A stretch of DNA of 64,000 bases from Martensiomyces pterosporus (taxonomy: Eukaryota > Kickxellomycota > Kickxellomycetes > Kickxellales > Kickxellaceae), in assembly GCA_025201845.1 (NCBI GenBank), contig MU603955.1, positions 1 to 64,000 of the forward strand, read 5' to 3'. The stretch's first letter is position 1. Each line of letters opens with the position of its first letter. The notes beneath the pieces are model-generated. The model ran no database searches and was not told the origin of the DNA. It was given only the letters and a program-made list of their open reading frames with translations. Position numbers and translations under genes: made by a program. Below are positions 39,449 to 52,500 of the stretch, piece by piece.

Positions 39449-42400
39449 ATGTGTATGTTGTTTATAGCTCTGTGACTGCCATGCTAAAGGGTCTGCCTGC
39501 CTGTCTCTACAGCTGGGCAATTTCCAGCTCCGCTCCCTGCTCGTTTTCAGCAAATTCCAAAAAGCGCATAAAGTGTAGCCACGCGCAATACCTCCCTTTA
39601 TGTGGCCCCCCTGCAGTCTTCGTCCATGCAAATGCTATTGTTGTTGGCTATTCAGAGCCATGACATGCGAGACTAACCCTTAGGCTGATGGCGGCAGCAG
39701 CCGCTCCCAACAGACTAACTAAGCAATTCTCTGCAACGTTTCCACGCACGCACGCACGCATCATTGCTGCGCTTTATTTTCCAACCATGTAGCCCAGAAG
39801 CAAAGCGGCGGCGATAGCAGTAGCAGTGCACGGGGGCCAGGGCTGAGACGATCAGTGAGCTTGCGTCTACTGGCGAGAAGTGTCCGAGGCCGCACCAAAT
39901 CCACAGCAGACCTGAAGGAGCAGCAGCAGCCATTCAAACGCGCACTGCAGTCCAAACCAACCGACTACTTTTCAGGCTTAGAGCTCCCAGGTGACGACAG
40001 CAAGGACTTTATAGGAGGCGCACACCACAGAGAAGCGGGAGAAGAACAGGGCAGCGACGCAAAGGCAGAGTCGCTACTTGGACGGCTGCACTCGACGAGC
40101 AAAAAGGGCCAAAAGATGGATCTGGTCAGCACGCATTGCGCACCGCGGTTCGTCAAAAGGTCGGCGTACCTGACGGATGCCTCAGCTAGATCATACACAG
40201 TAACAGGGTACCCAAAGTCAACCCGCTCAAGCAAGAGGAATGCGGCTGCCAGCACATCTACAAGCGCACACCAGACCGTGGTCACTAAGGAGAGCGCGGA
40301 GATCAGCGATGAGAACCATCACCAGAAGAAGAAAAAGCAAGCGAGTCAGCAGCCAAAGCTCAAGGGGTTCCAGGTGCGTGTCATTAATACGCATAGCGGC
40401 AGAACGGTGGTCAGGGCGCCGGTTCTTGATGAGCCTGGAGATGGTGCTGATGCTGATGCGCAGGGCGCATCTGAATCGCTGCCTCCGAGCGCCGCAGAAC
40501 TCAAATACACCGCACAGAGGGCGCTAATCAACACAACCGCTGTTTTAAGAGCCACAACATCGGTGGCAAATTCAGCAGCACCTGGTGGCAGCAGCGCTAA
40601 ACCGGACACCCCTGCTGGATCTGCTGCTATAAACGTGCAAATCGGCAGCAAAAGCGGCGGTGCGGGTGCAGGTGCAGATGCTACCAGAGCATCTGGCCCA
40701 AATGCCACTGCCACGGCAAGTGCAGTGCCAGCACAGAAACAGCGCTCACCCCCCAAGGTGCAGTCTGCGCGTGCGACGAGTGGGCGGCGGCGGCAGCAGC
40801 AGCAGCAGCAGCAGCGTCGGCAGCGAGCGAAGGACGACAGCGGCTTCCAGATTAACCTGCAGTTTGAATCCGAACAGAGCGTAAGCGGCAGCAGCAATGG
40901 AAATGCCACTGGCGGCAATGGTACTGCGAATGGCACCGCTGCACCTGGTGTCGGCCAGATGGTGCAAGGCAGGGCGTCTACTGAAAGCGTTTTGGAGTCG
41001 TGGGGAATCTCGACACCAACAGACACTGCACCGGCTGCTGGCGCGCAGCAAGGCGGCTGTCGAGATGACAGCGGCAGAACATTGGCCACCAGCGAGGACG
41101 ACAGCGATGTGGACAGCGCTGTCGAGGATACAATCCGGATGGTCGAAGGAATGTCGCGCGGGTACCCAGCGACCATTGACTCTGTGGTAAGTTGCAGATG
41201 CAAACGCCCTCTCCCTTATAGCTCTCCTGTACGGCTGCATGGTGGCAAAGCGGGCTGCAGCGTAGGGGTCAGGCTTATGTCAGTTGCGGCGATCTTGCTG
41301 CATGCCGCCAATAGCGGTTCCTAATTTCGCCAGCATGCTTGCTCCAGAGCTACAAACCGGTCTGCCAAGCTTCGTTTGCAGCGTTTTCGGCCAAGGGGCA
41401 AGGCTTTGTGTGTGGCAAGCACAGCGCTATCCTTGATTCGCTGCCTATGTGCGCTGTGGCCGACCATGGCTGCCGTCTGTGGTGAGGGTGCCCTGGTGCA
41501 CCTCTTGCCTCTGCTTCGCACCTCTCTCCACGTATATCTGGATCCTGCATCGCCTCCTGCCTTTCTCACATATCCCCCATCCCACATCTTTGGTGTGAGG
41601 ATCCCTTTCGGTCGGCCACCACCACAAAGCAGCTCAAATCCAGCACGTATACCCGATTGTTCCAGGTACACCACCACCACAATCCTTTTTACCCCCGCCT
41701 TGTTCCCTAACAACCCGCCAGACATTCCTTATTTGGAACTGCTCCTTGCCTTCGTCTGGCCTGGCTTTTTTTTTATAGCTCAGCCACCGCAACCACAGCC
41801 CGCCGCCGCCTTGCATGCCCTTCGCCCCTCCCTTGTTTTGTGCCCCATTTGCCTTTACGCGTTCTGATTTGGCCGGCGCTGCCTTCTCACAGTTGTCGTA
41901 CGAGGCGGCGCTCTGCCGTGTGCGCACGCCTGTGTGCATGTGCACCACCCCGCTTATCTATTTATGTCTATGCCGACCCCGCCTTGCAAAGCTGCACGCC
42001 AGCAAACAAAGAAGGCTAGAAACATGAAGAGCGGTGGTTGATCCCTCGCCTTGCACAGGGCGAGGCTAAAGGCAGCAACGACAACAATCAGCGAGCACAA
42101 GAATAAAGCCTGGGCCATTAACACAAACCACCTCACCTTGTTCTCCGCTTATAAAGACCGCCCTTCTCTTGTGTGCTGTTCTTGCCTGGTGCCTTCTCTC
42201 TGCACGGCATTATTTGCTCTATGTGCTGCCTGCTTTGCCCCTTCTCTCTTGACTAACTTGCCATTAGCGCTGGCTTTTTATTTCCATTTCCTCCTTTTTT
42301 TTGCTCATACAACACGGCACTAGTTCCCTGGGACTCCTGGACCCGATCACCGCAACAGCTCCGTTATACTCTCGGACGAGTCTCAGAAGCTAATCGAGAG

Positions 42401-45400
42401 CATATTCAGTGGGCGACTCAGCGTCAGCAGCAATCCGCCCGCCGAGTACCAGCAGGTTAGCGGGAGCCACAGCCCAGAAAGCAACACACGTGCCAGCACC
42501 GCGGGCGGCAGTAGCAGTAGCTGGCGGCTGCGAGCACTAGGCGGCGGCCACAACACTAACAGCAGCAGTACCAAGGCATATCCGACCACGGCGCCTGGCC
42601 CCAGCACTCCACAGACGGCATCGCCCAGCGTGCTGCCACCACAACAGCTATTTCAGCAGCAGCCCCAGCAGGAGCACGGCGTGCCAAGTGGACCGTACAC
42701 GGGCATGCCCACATCGCACACCACTGCGAGTAAGAGCAGCGCACACGCACCTGGTAAACTGGGACTGTCTCGCGGCCAGCCGCAGACACAGGAGCAGCAG
42801 CACCAACCGCATTCCCTGTCATCGATGCCGACCGAGCGGAATGGCAACAAGATGCGCAAGCCATCGTTCTGGAGCATCTTCCGGGGTGGTTCAGGGCGCA
42901 AGGACCAGAGTCCGAGCGACGAGAAGGTAAGGTTTATGGCGGGCATCTCCGCACCCACACGCTGCACGCATGCGCATGCTCCAAGCCCTTTTGTCTCCAG
43001 AATGTCACGTGCAGCCCCTCTCCCGCGCCCGTTGCCTGCTGCGTCTGTGGTCTTCGTTCTGTTTGTTTGCATGCATAAGACCGGCAATCCCCACAACCCC
43101 ACTCGCAGACACACAACCTGCCTGCCTTGCTTTTTGCTGCCACGAGCATGCGCGCACACACTGCCTGCGCCGCGCTTGTGGTCCAGTGCCATCGAGGCTG
43201 TGCGCCGTGGCCATCTCTTGCCGGTTCCATCTCGCCTTCTGCGCACCAGAAAGCATGCCCCGGCTGCCCGGCTTCAGCTGCGCCCTCTTGTGTCTGCCGA
43301 AAGACACTCGGCAAGCCCGCGCTTGTGGCAGGGCTGTTTGGTAGCAACGCGGGCTGGCTGGGAGAGACGTGCTGCCCCTCGGGACTGAGCAAGTCGGAAA
43401 GCGGGAGCAGTGGCTTGTTATTGTGTTTACAGCTTTCAATTGCAAATCGTGAACCACTTTGGAGCTTCTGGAGAATTTTTCCACTCACCTCTTCTCTGCT
43501 CTGCCTCTGCACCAGTATTGCTTCAAGCGCTACCGCCAAAGCCAACCCACAGCAGTCACTTGCTCCATCCTCGCAATCGTTGTATCCCTGCGCACTGCAC
43601 CAGCATCCGTGTGCTTCTCTGCTTTTGTGCCTCCTATCCGCATACTTGTTGCTTCAGTCCTGTGCTTTGTTTTTGTTTTTGCACCTTGCCCCTCCATACC
43701 GCTCTCCCTTTCCAGCGCGGCCACACACGCTGCTTGTGCGTCCCGTATCCCCCTCTTGACGCACCTTCACACGCAACACGCCCCAACAAAACAAAGGCTA
43801 CGCGTTCCGCGTTGCAGGCATTCTGCGCATTTTCCCTTCTCTCCTGCTGGACAACCATACTGCCTCGCCTGTGGAACCCACCAGCAAGACTAATATCCGC
43901 TCTTTTGCACCCCTGCGGCGCCTCTTCGGTTATCCTCTATCTCGTTCTAGAAGGAAGCAGCGACAGCGACAGCAGCAGCAGCGGAAGGCGGCAGCCACCA
44001 CAAACACCACTTGAAGAGGCAGCAGTCGGCCTCTGCAGGAATCGTCGACAAAGCCGGCTTTGCCAGGATGCTCGCCTTGGCTGACTCTAAAACCAACAGC
44101 CCGGTCCATACAGCAACTGACACAGCACCCAGAGACCGCCACAAAACACTCAAGCCATCGCCCTCGTTCCCACCGCCACTGCCTCGCCTCTCTCAAACAC
44201 AGGCTGAACAGACATCGAATATGCGTCGCACAGCAGCAGCAGCAGCACCTTCTGACTCTGCTCTGGCAGCAGCCACTGGCGCACCCAATAGCAGCGGCGA
44301 GCACTCAGCAAGTGCGGCGGCAGACTCATCGACAAAAACGGCGGCTGCAGCTGATGCACATGCAGATCACCCTGCCTTCGACTCCGAGTCGCACACCACT
44401 GCCTCTGCCAGTTCCTCCGTTCAGCAGCAGGACAATGCGCGCTCGTCGGTTTGCACCGATGCCTCCACCAGCGAGCGCAGCATGGGCTTGGATGCCGCGT
44501 CGGCCACTGGCGACAGTATACGCGACAACCTGGCCACGTCTGGATACCACACGCCGGACCAAGAGTTCCACGCGATCTCGCCCGCTGAAAGTCGTCAGCC
44601 GGGCTACAGCTCGGTTTCTGCAACGCTGCCGCTAGCCAGAGACCCCTCGTCCTCCGCTGCCGCCCACGATGAGGCCAGTAGCAATGGCGGCGAGTATCTG
44701 GTTCAGGGCGCAGACTCGGTGTCGACGAATGTGCCCGCTGAATCGCTGAGAACCTTGCCTATAGGCGAAAACCACCCAGACTCGGACGATGACGACGACG
44801 ATAGCGACATCATACCGCTTGCACAGTCGATGCACTCTGCCAGTGCCAATGGAACATACATACAGAGCCACTGCTCTGTTGGTACGCCGCCAGACTCCCC
44901 GCTAGTGCGCGACTCAGCAGCTGGCCAGGTGTCTGCAGGCCGATCGGATACAAACAGCAGAGGGCTAGGCATCCGCACCGGCGCAGAGGCGTCTGCAAAC
45001 ACGGACGGCGCAGCGTATACTGCCACCTCTGGCGCGGTTAATGATGCTGCCGCGGCCACTAGTCTTCAGCCACTGCAGTCCACACCAGTCAGCCCCCTCG
45101 GTGGCTCTGTGGCGAGAGCTGTTGCCGAAGTGGCTCGCAGCGATAAATCGGGCGAGGCCACTGCCGATGCCATGCTGGAGGAGCTGATGCCTGGAGGACG
45201 GTTGCGGTTCTCGCCGGAAAATGCCGCCAAAGAGCTTCCAGCGGACCAGCAGCAGCAGCAAGCCACCCAAGACCCATCCTCGCCCGTGCCTCCCGGCCCG
45301 ACAGAGGACGGTGAGCTAACAGCGCGGAGCAAAGGCGGCGAGCATGACAACGCCAAGCAAGCGCGCGCGATGGGCAAGTACCTGTACGATATCGAGGATG

Positions 45401-48400
45401 TCCACTGCCGCTATTCGCGGAACAAGGAGGGCGGCTCTAGCAAACTGCAAGAGCCACCCATCCCCGAGATCCTCCATGGCATCAGCATTCCCAGCCTTGT
45501 GAACCACGCCGAGTGGCTCGGAAAGCGCGAGATCTTCAACGGTCTGGCGCTGCGCTACTACATCGCCAACTACGACTTTGCTGGGCTGCGCATCGACGAG
45601 TGCCTGCGCCGTCTATGCTCGCACATCTACCTGCGTGGCGAGTCTCAGGTAATTGACCGTCTGCTGGTGGCATTGGCGCAGCGCTACTGCGATTGCAACC
45701 CTGACACAAAGCTCAAGACGGCAGATGTTGCACACGCGGTCACCTACTCGACCCTGCTGCTAAACACCGACCTGCACATTGCGCAGATCAGAACAAGCGA
45801 GCGGATGACAAAGAGCAGGTTTGTGCGCAACACCATCGACACGATTGCTCAGTTCCAGAGCTCTGGTGCCACGGCCGCCGCCAGCGCCAGCGCCTCATCT
45901 ATGGCCGCTGCCAGCGGCGACTCCCCGTTGGCGAATGCTGGCCAGCACGAGATGTCCACTTCGCCCCCGCCACAGCTTCCTGAGCTGGACCTCTCCAAGC
46001 AGTCAATCGACTCGTCTCGCTCCAGAGGCGCGCTGTCGTCGGGCACTGCAGAGCCGCCTTCGGCTGTGTCTTCGCGCATGCCAAGCGGCGGTGTGAGCAA
46101 CGGCGAGACGTTCGAGTCCGAGTCTGTGGTGACCAACGAGTCGTCGGGCCTTCGTGGTCTGGTGGCCTCCATAGCGCCGTCCCCATCGCCGCATGGCGGC
46201 AACCCTGTCTCTCGCACGTCGCGCGACGTTGTCCGGCTGATGGGTGCTCGCGGAAAGCGCTTTTCGTTCTTTGAAACCAACAGCGGTGCTGGGAGCGGCA
46301 ACGGCAGCGGCAGCGGGCCGGCAGCCAGCATGCCGTCGTCAGCAGTCGCCACGCCGTCGGGATCGCTGGTGTCGGGGGCTGGTCTGTCGAGCGCCCATGG
46401 AGCCGGCAGCAGCGTCCAGGGAGTCTCCAGCCCGTCATCGCTTAGGGCGTTTGACAGGCTGCGTCGCAAGGTATCGACGAGCGGCGCTCACTCGCGCAGC
46501 CGATCGGGCACGATGACGCTGGATGAGTCGTCCTTGGCGGCGCACGGCCGTCCGTCGTTGTCTGGAAGTAGCCACCACTCGCACCAGCGTGACCTGGACT
46601 CCCTTGGCGCAATGGTCTCCAAGGCCATCTCTGCGAACCCTCTGGCACACTCGTCCAGCGCCGACGTGATGGGCCGCGCAGCCAGCACCATGCCCAACCT
46701 CACCGAGCTCTCCGTGGTGCTGAAGGACGTGTACACGGGCATCAAGAACCGGCCTCTGGGGCAGCCTCTCTTTGCGCGCCAGGCAAATGTGATGAGCCAG
46801 CAGCAGTACCACCAGGCGCATGGTGGGGGCTACGGCATGCACAGAGACAGCCACGAGCAGCTGTACTCGGGGAACCCGCGCACCAGCGTTGCTTTGCTGC
46901 ACACCAGCAAGACGTCGCTTGATGTGGACATGGCTCTGCAGCAGCAGCACAACCCGTTCGGCACGTACGGCGAGTACGACATGTGCTCGCCTGTGACCGG
47001 CCGCCCCAGCTCTGTGCGCAGCGTGCCCCTGCACCCCGTGCAGCGCTCGCGCTCAATCACCTCGATGAACAAGGGCGTCTCTGGCGGCGGCAGCAATGCG
47101 GCGCAGAGGCGGCCGCCGCAGCACCCCGACCTGCGCATCGGCACCTATGCGACCGACGGCGGAGTGAAGCGCTCTGGCACGTCTGTGATCAACTTCAGCA
47201 CGGCCACGGGGATGATGCGGATGTCGCCGTCGTCTGCCTCCATGGGCGGGGGCGGGTACGGGCCGCCGACCCCGTACACGCCGTACATGCGCTCGCCAAT
47301 TGAGAACCAGTACATTCGCTCGGGCGTGCTGGTGCGCAAGCACCTGTTTGAGCGCACAGGCAAGAAGGCATCGCACAGGTCGTGGCGCACGTGCTACGTA
47401 TCCGTCGACCGCGGAACCGTGGCCATGTACAAGATGGACAGCCGCCATGGCGGGCACCCCGATGGCCGCGAGCTGACGGACACCTCGCTGCAGCTGGGGT
47501 CAGTGTCTCTGCGGCACACGCTGACGCAGATGATGCCGCCGCCTGGGTACTCGCGCTCAAGGCCCCATGTGTTTGCGCTGCAGCTGCCGAGCGGCGGCGT
47601 GTACCTGTTCCAGACCGCGTCGGAGGTGGAGCTGCGCGACTGGGTAGCCGCCTGCAACTACTGGGCAGCGCGCGAGTCCAAGGCGCCCTACATGATCGGC
47701 GGTGTGTACAACATGGAGTATGGCTGGGACAACACCGGCGACTTTGCTCTGCGGTTCGACGAGCGCGAGGCCCGCGAGGAGCGCGGCGAGCAGCTGAGTG
47801 TTGCGGAGCAGGCGGCCGAGGACCAGCGGGTGCTCGGCGAGAAGGAGGCAAGCAAGGGGGCCAACATCCTCGAGTGGACGCCGCCAAACAACCCCATGCA
47901 GCGGTCGGACCTCGACGAGGCCAGCCAGCTGTCGGCGCTCCTCCACCACATCACATACCTGGAGGAGGAGCTCGTTGCGCACAAGAAGGTGCAGGGCAGC
48001 ATCGACGAGCGGTTCTACCCGAAGACGCAGCAGTACCAGAGGGCGTTCTCAAACTGGGAGCGCAAGGCGCAGTATATCCTCAAGGAGCTGATCAAGTACC
48101 AGTCGTATGCAGACTGCCTGCAGAAGGCCATCAAGCAGATGCAGGACGACATGGCCGCGGCGATTCCCGAGGAAGCCAGCGGCGAGGGCTCGGCTGCTGG
48201 CGGTGCGCAGCGGTCTGGGGCTGCGGAGGACGACGCTGTGGATGAAGACGACCTTGCGCTGGGCAGTGGCGCGGGCATGCACTCGAAGCTGGTCGCCACG
48301 CCGGTGTCTGCTGGGCTGTCGGCATCCAGGGCCTCGCTCCCTCGAGACCAGCAGCAGCCGCTGAGTGCTGGCGGGCGCAGGACCACCGATGCCAACGGCA

Positions 48401-48669
48401 ACCAGACGACGTCCAAGTCGCTGCCCATCAAGGAGCTGCTGGCGCCGGCGTCGGACAAGGCCAGGAACCGGGCGAGCATTATCGGTCCGTCCTCTACCTC
48501 GTCGACAACCACCGCATCGACGGCCAACACCCCGGCATCGACGTCTGCAGCAGACAAGCTCAGGAGCGGGGCGCAGCAGCCAAAGGCCACTGCAGCAAGC
48601 AACGGCAGCTCAGCTGCGCCTGATGCCGGCGCTGCTGCTGCTGCTGCTGGCAAGACTGCCGTGCCTTGA
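39449..48669 (+). CDS. large Sec7-PH guanine-nucleotide exchange factor for Arf (EFA6/Yel1-like)
   Basis: Activates Arf GTPases at membranes. I assemble coding exons 39449-39452 (ATG T), 39793-41186, 42324-42926 and 43951-48669; later joins are phase 0 and all introns GT-AG. The predicted protein is about 2239 residues. Residues 1-1125 are disordered and Ser/Ala/Gln-rich, with basic patches (GLRRSVSLRLLARSVRGRTK). The Sec7 domain is near 1130-1304: IPSLVNHAEWLGKREIFNGL, FAGLRIDECLRRLCSHIYLR, then GESQVIDRLLVALAQRY with the catalytic Glu in place of the usual PGE, and YSTLLLNTDLH. The PH domain is near 1785-1910 (SGVLVRKHLF; HVFALQLPSGGVYLFQTASE). A coiled coil follows (near 1987-2070), as in EFA6/PSD proteins. 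Exon 1 and the long introns (1137 and 1024 nt) are inferred; the Sec7-PH exon is certain. Confidence 0.88.
40794..40815. repeat. CAG repeat encoding poly-Gln
   Basis: Consecutive CAG codons in the N-terminal disordered part of the Sec7-PH protein, encoding seven Gln and flanked by Arg-rich sequence. Confidence 0.85.
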
Positions 48670-49523
48670 GGCGCGTGAGCTTCTTCCTCCTCCCACTTTC
48701 TTCATTTCACTTTGTTTTGTAGCGTTTGTTCTTTGTTTCTAATACTTTCCTTTCTCTTGGCACCCGGCCGCATCTGTCGAGCTGCATCGGCGCTTTTTGC
48801 CTTGCTGTCGATGGAATGAGTAGCAGCAGCATGTCGTGTGGCAGGCACTCGTGGGCCGCAGCGTGTTGCGTGGTGCCTGTTGCATGCAGTGCGTGGACCT
48901 CGCTGAGACAGCGAGGCTGTGGCGCCGCATTGGACAAGCGAGGAGGAAGCGATGGAGCCTCGTGTGTGGGCATTAGTAATCCCAGCGGCATTTCCACCCT
49001 GCGTCCCGCCTCTTTTGGAGCTGCTCTGGTAGCCGGAAACTGTATTCGAGAAAGGAGGCATGCACAGGAGAGCTGCCGCCATCAGCACCCCCCCCCCGGA
49101 GCCTGCTGCTGCAAGGAGGCAAGAGGCACAGAGAGGAGTGCGGGCGGGCTCTTTGGTCCACGGCGGCGCTTGTACACAGACATGAGCAGCGCAGCAGAGC
49201 CATGATAAAAAGAGTGCCTGTTTGCCACAGGGCCTTCTCTTCTTTCTCCATCTCTCTGTGCAAGCTTTACAAGAAAATCACTGCGGTCCTTTTAAAGGAG
49301 TATATTCTATTTTTCACTGTGCTGGCTTATTTCCTCTCCCTTGCGCTTTCCGACGACTTGACTTTTTTATTTTAATTATTTTTTTGAAACCGCGCAAAAT
49401 TGCGCTTCTCCCTAGCACACGCCTGTTTGCTATTTCTTTTCCCTGCCTTTATTCACGACCTCCGTTCCCCTCCTCTCCACTTTCCTCACCTATATTTAAT
49501 TCACACAGACACGCGGGACAAGA
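48670..49523. other. intergenic region between the Sec7-PH gene and NAD kinase
   Basis: About 850 bases. It has a run of C residues near 49087-49096, an AT-rich stretch near 49360-49400 and a pyrimidine-rich leader before the NAD kinase ATG with CTATATTTAATTC at 49489. No gene recognised. Confidence 0.4.
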
Positions 49524-52500
49524 ATGTCCAACCCAGCGACACTCGAATGGAGCAGTACCGGAGCTCCAGCGGCAGCAGAAGCCGAGGCAGGCGGAGTGGC
49601 GGAGTGGGAGGATGGCAAAGTGCGGGCACTGCGGCCAGGATCATCGCAGCACAGAAGCGGCAGCACCGTGCTGGAGGCGGAGGAGTACGGCGACCACTTC
49701 ATCAAGGAAACAGACGACTCGCGAATCAACAAGCACACGGGCGTGGGTGCATGTGCGCTGCACCCATGCCTAACCAGAAGAGCAGCCGGCGTTTCTTCGC
49801 TTGCAAGCGAGCCGGTGGCTGCTGCTCCTGTTCCGGCGGCTGCGTCTGCAGAGCATGCGCATGGTCCCCAACGCCCAGAGGAGCAGGCGCAAGCAGGGGG
49901 TGGCAAGCAGATGCTGGCGCAGAGGCCGATTGAGGAGGGCGAGAGAGTGCCTGCCTCGGCGCCTCTGCCTCCGCAGGATTACGACGCAGCGGAGAGTGTG
50001 CCGGACGAGGAGCTGCTGGACCTTCTTATCCAGCACACAGTGTCAAAGGGCGACCAGAAACAGCAGCGCCATGCGGCTGGCAGCATGCGCGAACCAACAG
50101 CACGTCACCCAGGAAGCTCATTGGGTGCGCTGGGGTCCGCCAGGTTACATCGAAAGGAGCCCGGTGGTGGGAGCAAGGCCTCGCCTCCAGGCTCGAGCTC
50201 GGCCACCCTGATGGATGCCAGCTCGGTGGCTGATTTGACGCAGCAATTCAGCAAGCAGCTCAGCACCTCCTCTGGGCACTCAAAATCCGCACTACAGCTC
50301 CAGCAGCAGGAGCAGGAGCTGCACCTGGGTAGACAGCTGCAAGGCAACCACTACCTATCGTCCGCCACAAAAGGAGCAGCTGCTACGCCTACCTCGACGC
50401 CAAGGGGTGGGCTGAGGATATCCACGCAGTCCGACCAGTCGCCGGCCAACTCGCTTGCGTCGAGCGGCGCCCGGCTGACGCAAAAGAAGCTGGAGCTGGA
50501 GAAGGTGGGCAAGCGGCACTCGGAGGCAACGGCAGCGGCGGTGCGCAGCATGGAGCGCTCCCAGGGGTCGCTGATGAGACGCACGGGCGCGGACACGCCG
50601 ACTGTCGATCTGGTGGAGACCGCAGTGAGCGTGCGCGAGGTGTCCAAGCTGATCGGGCGCACTGTGGTGCAGATGAACAACGTGCGGCGGATCATGATCG
50701 TCACAAAGCCCAACGACACCAGCCTCATCAGCCTTACGCGCGACCTGGCGATCTGGCTGATGGAGAGCGCCACGGAGGAGAGCGCGCAGCCCCTCGTCGT
50801 CTACATTGAGGAGTACGTGGCGCAGCATCGCAACTTCAACCTGCCCAGGGTACACAAGAAGCACCCGATTTCGCAGACAAACATCCAGCTCTGGACCCCC
50901 CAGCTGTGCGCAACCAGCCCGGAGCTGTTTGACTTTGTGGTCACGCTGGGCGGCGATGGCACCGTGCTGTACACGTCGTGGCTGTTCCAGACCACTGTGC
51001 CGCCCATCATCCCGTTCCATCTGGGGTCGCTGGGCTTTCTGACCGTGTTCGACCACAGGCATGCCAGGCGCGTTTTGGGGTCGGCCATCCATGCAGGCGT
51101 GCGCATCAACCTGCGCATGCGGTTCACGTGCACCGTGTACCGGCTGGCAGACACTGTGGATCCGCAGCGCGCCAATGTGCTCGTGGACGCGGCTGACTGC
51201 AACCGCGTCATCGACCATGAGCTGGCCACACGAGGGCTGGAGAGCACCGACGAGCGGGTGTGTGCAGACGTGTCGGGCTCGGCGAAGCTGGCGGCTATTA
51301 ACAGCATGTCTAACAAGCAAGCGCCCTCGAGGTCGTTTAGCTCGTCGCAGAAGCGGCCCCCCCAGAGAAGCGGCTCGAGCGGCAATGTGCATGCGAGGAG
51401 TGGGAGCGGGGCTTCGGTCAACTCGAACAACGGCAGGTCGCATGCAAGGAGGAGGAGCTCGGTCAACAGCAGCAGCGCGGGCGAGAGCAGTGCCCAGGAA
51501 GGGGAGCCGGGGCGGCCGGCTGTGCGCACGCCGTCGATGAGCTCCGCCTCGAGGCACTCGCGCAGACACCGCGGACAGCACAGCAAAAGCGGAGGCAGTC
51601 CTGGAGCAGGCAAGCCGGCGAGGGTCCTGTCGCAGTCGCCCGAGGCTTCTGAGCGCAACCACACGAATAGCGAGGCCCAGCGAAACTCCGCCAGCGGACG
51701 GTCGCCACCAACGTCGTCGTCCGTGTTCTCGCATGCGGGCAGCAGCAGCAACAAAAAGAGCGACGCTGGAGCTAGGGGGATGTCGATGTCTGGCAGCACC
51801 GCTAGCATTTCCAGCACTGCAAGCGCCGACAACGCAAGGGGCGATGAGCTGCTGGAGCAGGACGAGGACGGCCTGGGTGTGCCGCAGCCCGAAGGAGCAC
51901 CAGTCACCCGCAACTCGACAGTGCACGAGTCCGAGTGGGAGGACGTGCCCAAGGCATACCAGCGCCGCGTGCGCAAGGTATGGAAGCGCGGCGAGTCGTT
52001 CCAGGTCATGAACGAGCTTGTGGTGGACCGCGGTCCCAGCCCCTACCTGTCGCAGATCGAGCTGTATGGCGACGGCAACCACCTGACCACGGTCGAAGCC
52101 GATGGCCTTTGCTTGGCGACGCCCACTGGGTCAACTGCATATTCGCTGGCTGCGGGCGGGTCGCTGGTGCACCCGGAGATCCCGGCTATACTGGTGACGC
52201 CCATCTGCCCCCACACGCTGTCGTTCCGGCCGATGCTTTTGCCCGACAGCATGGTGCTGAGGGTGGTGCTGCCGCCCGACAGCCGCAATACGGCGTGGGC
52301 GTCGTTTGATGGAAGACACCGGATTGAGCTGCGGCGCGGTGACCACATCCAGATCACGGCGTCGAAGTACCCGCTGCCCACGGTGTGCGCGTCGCAGTCG
52401 CAGACCCAGGACTGGATGGCCAGCCTCAGCAGATGCCTCAACTGGAATGAGCGGAAGCGCCAGAAGAAGTTCTCGAGTACGGGTGGGGATGCCGGGCAGG

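Noticed and set aside
50355..52082. 575-codon minus-strand open frame over NAD kinase
   Set aside because: Antisense shadow of the kinase coding sequence; unbalanced composition rich in Arg, His and Leu.
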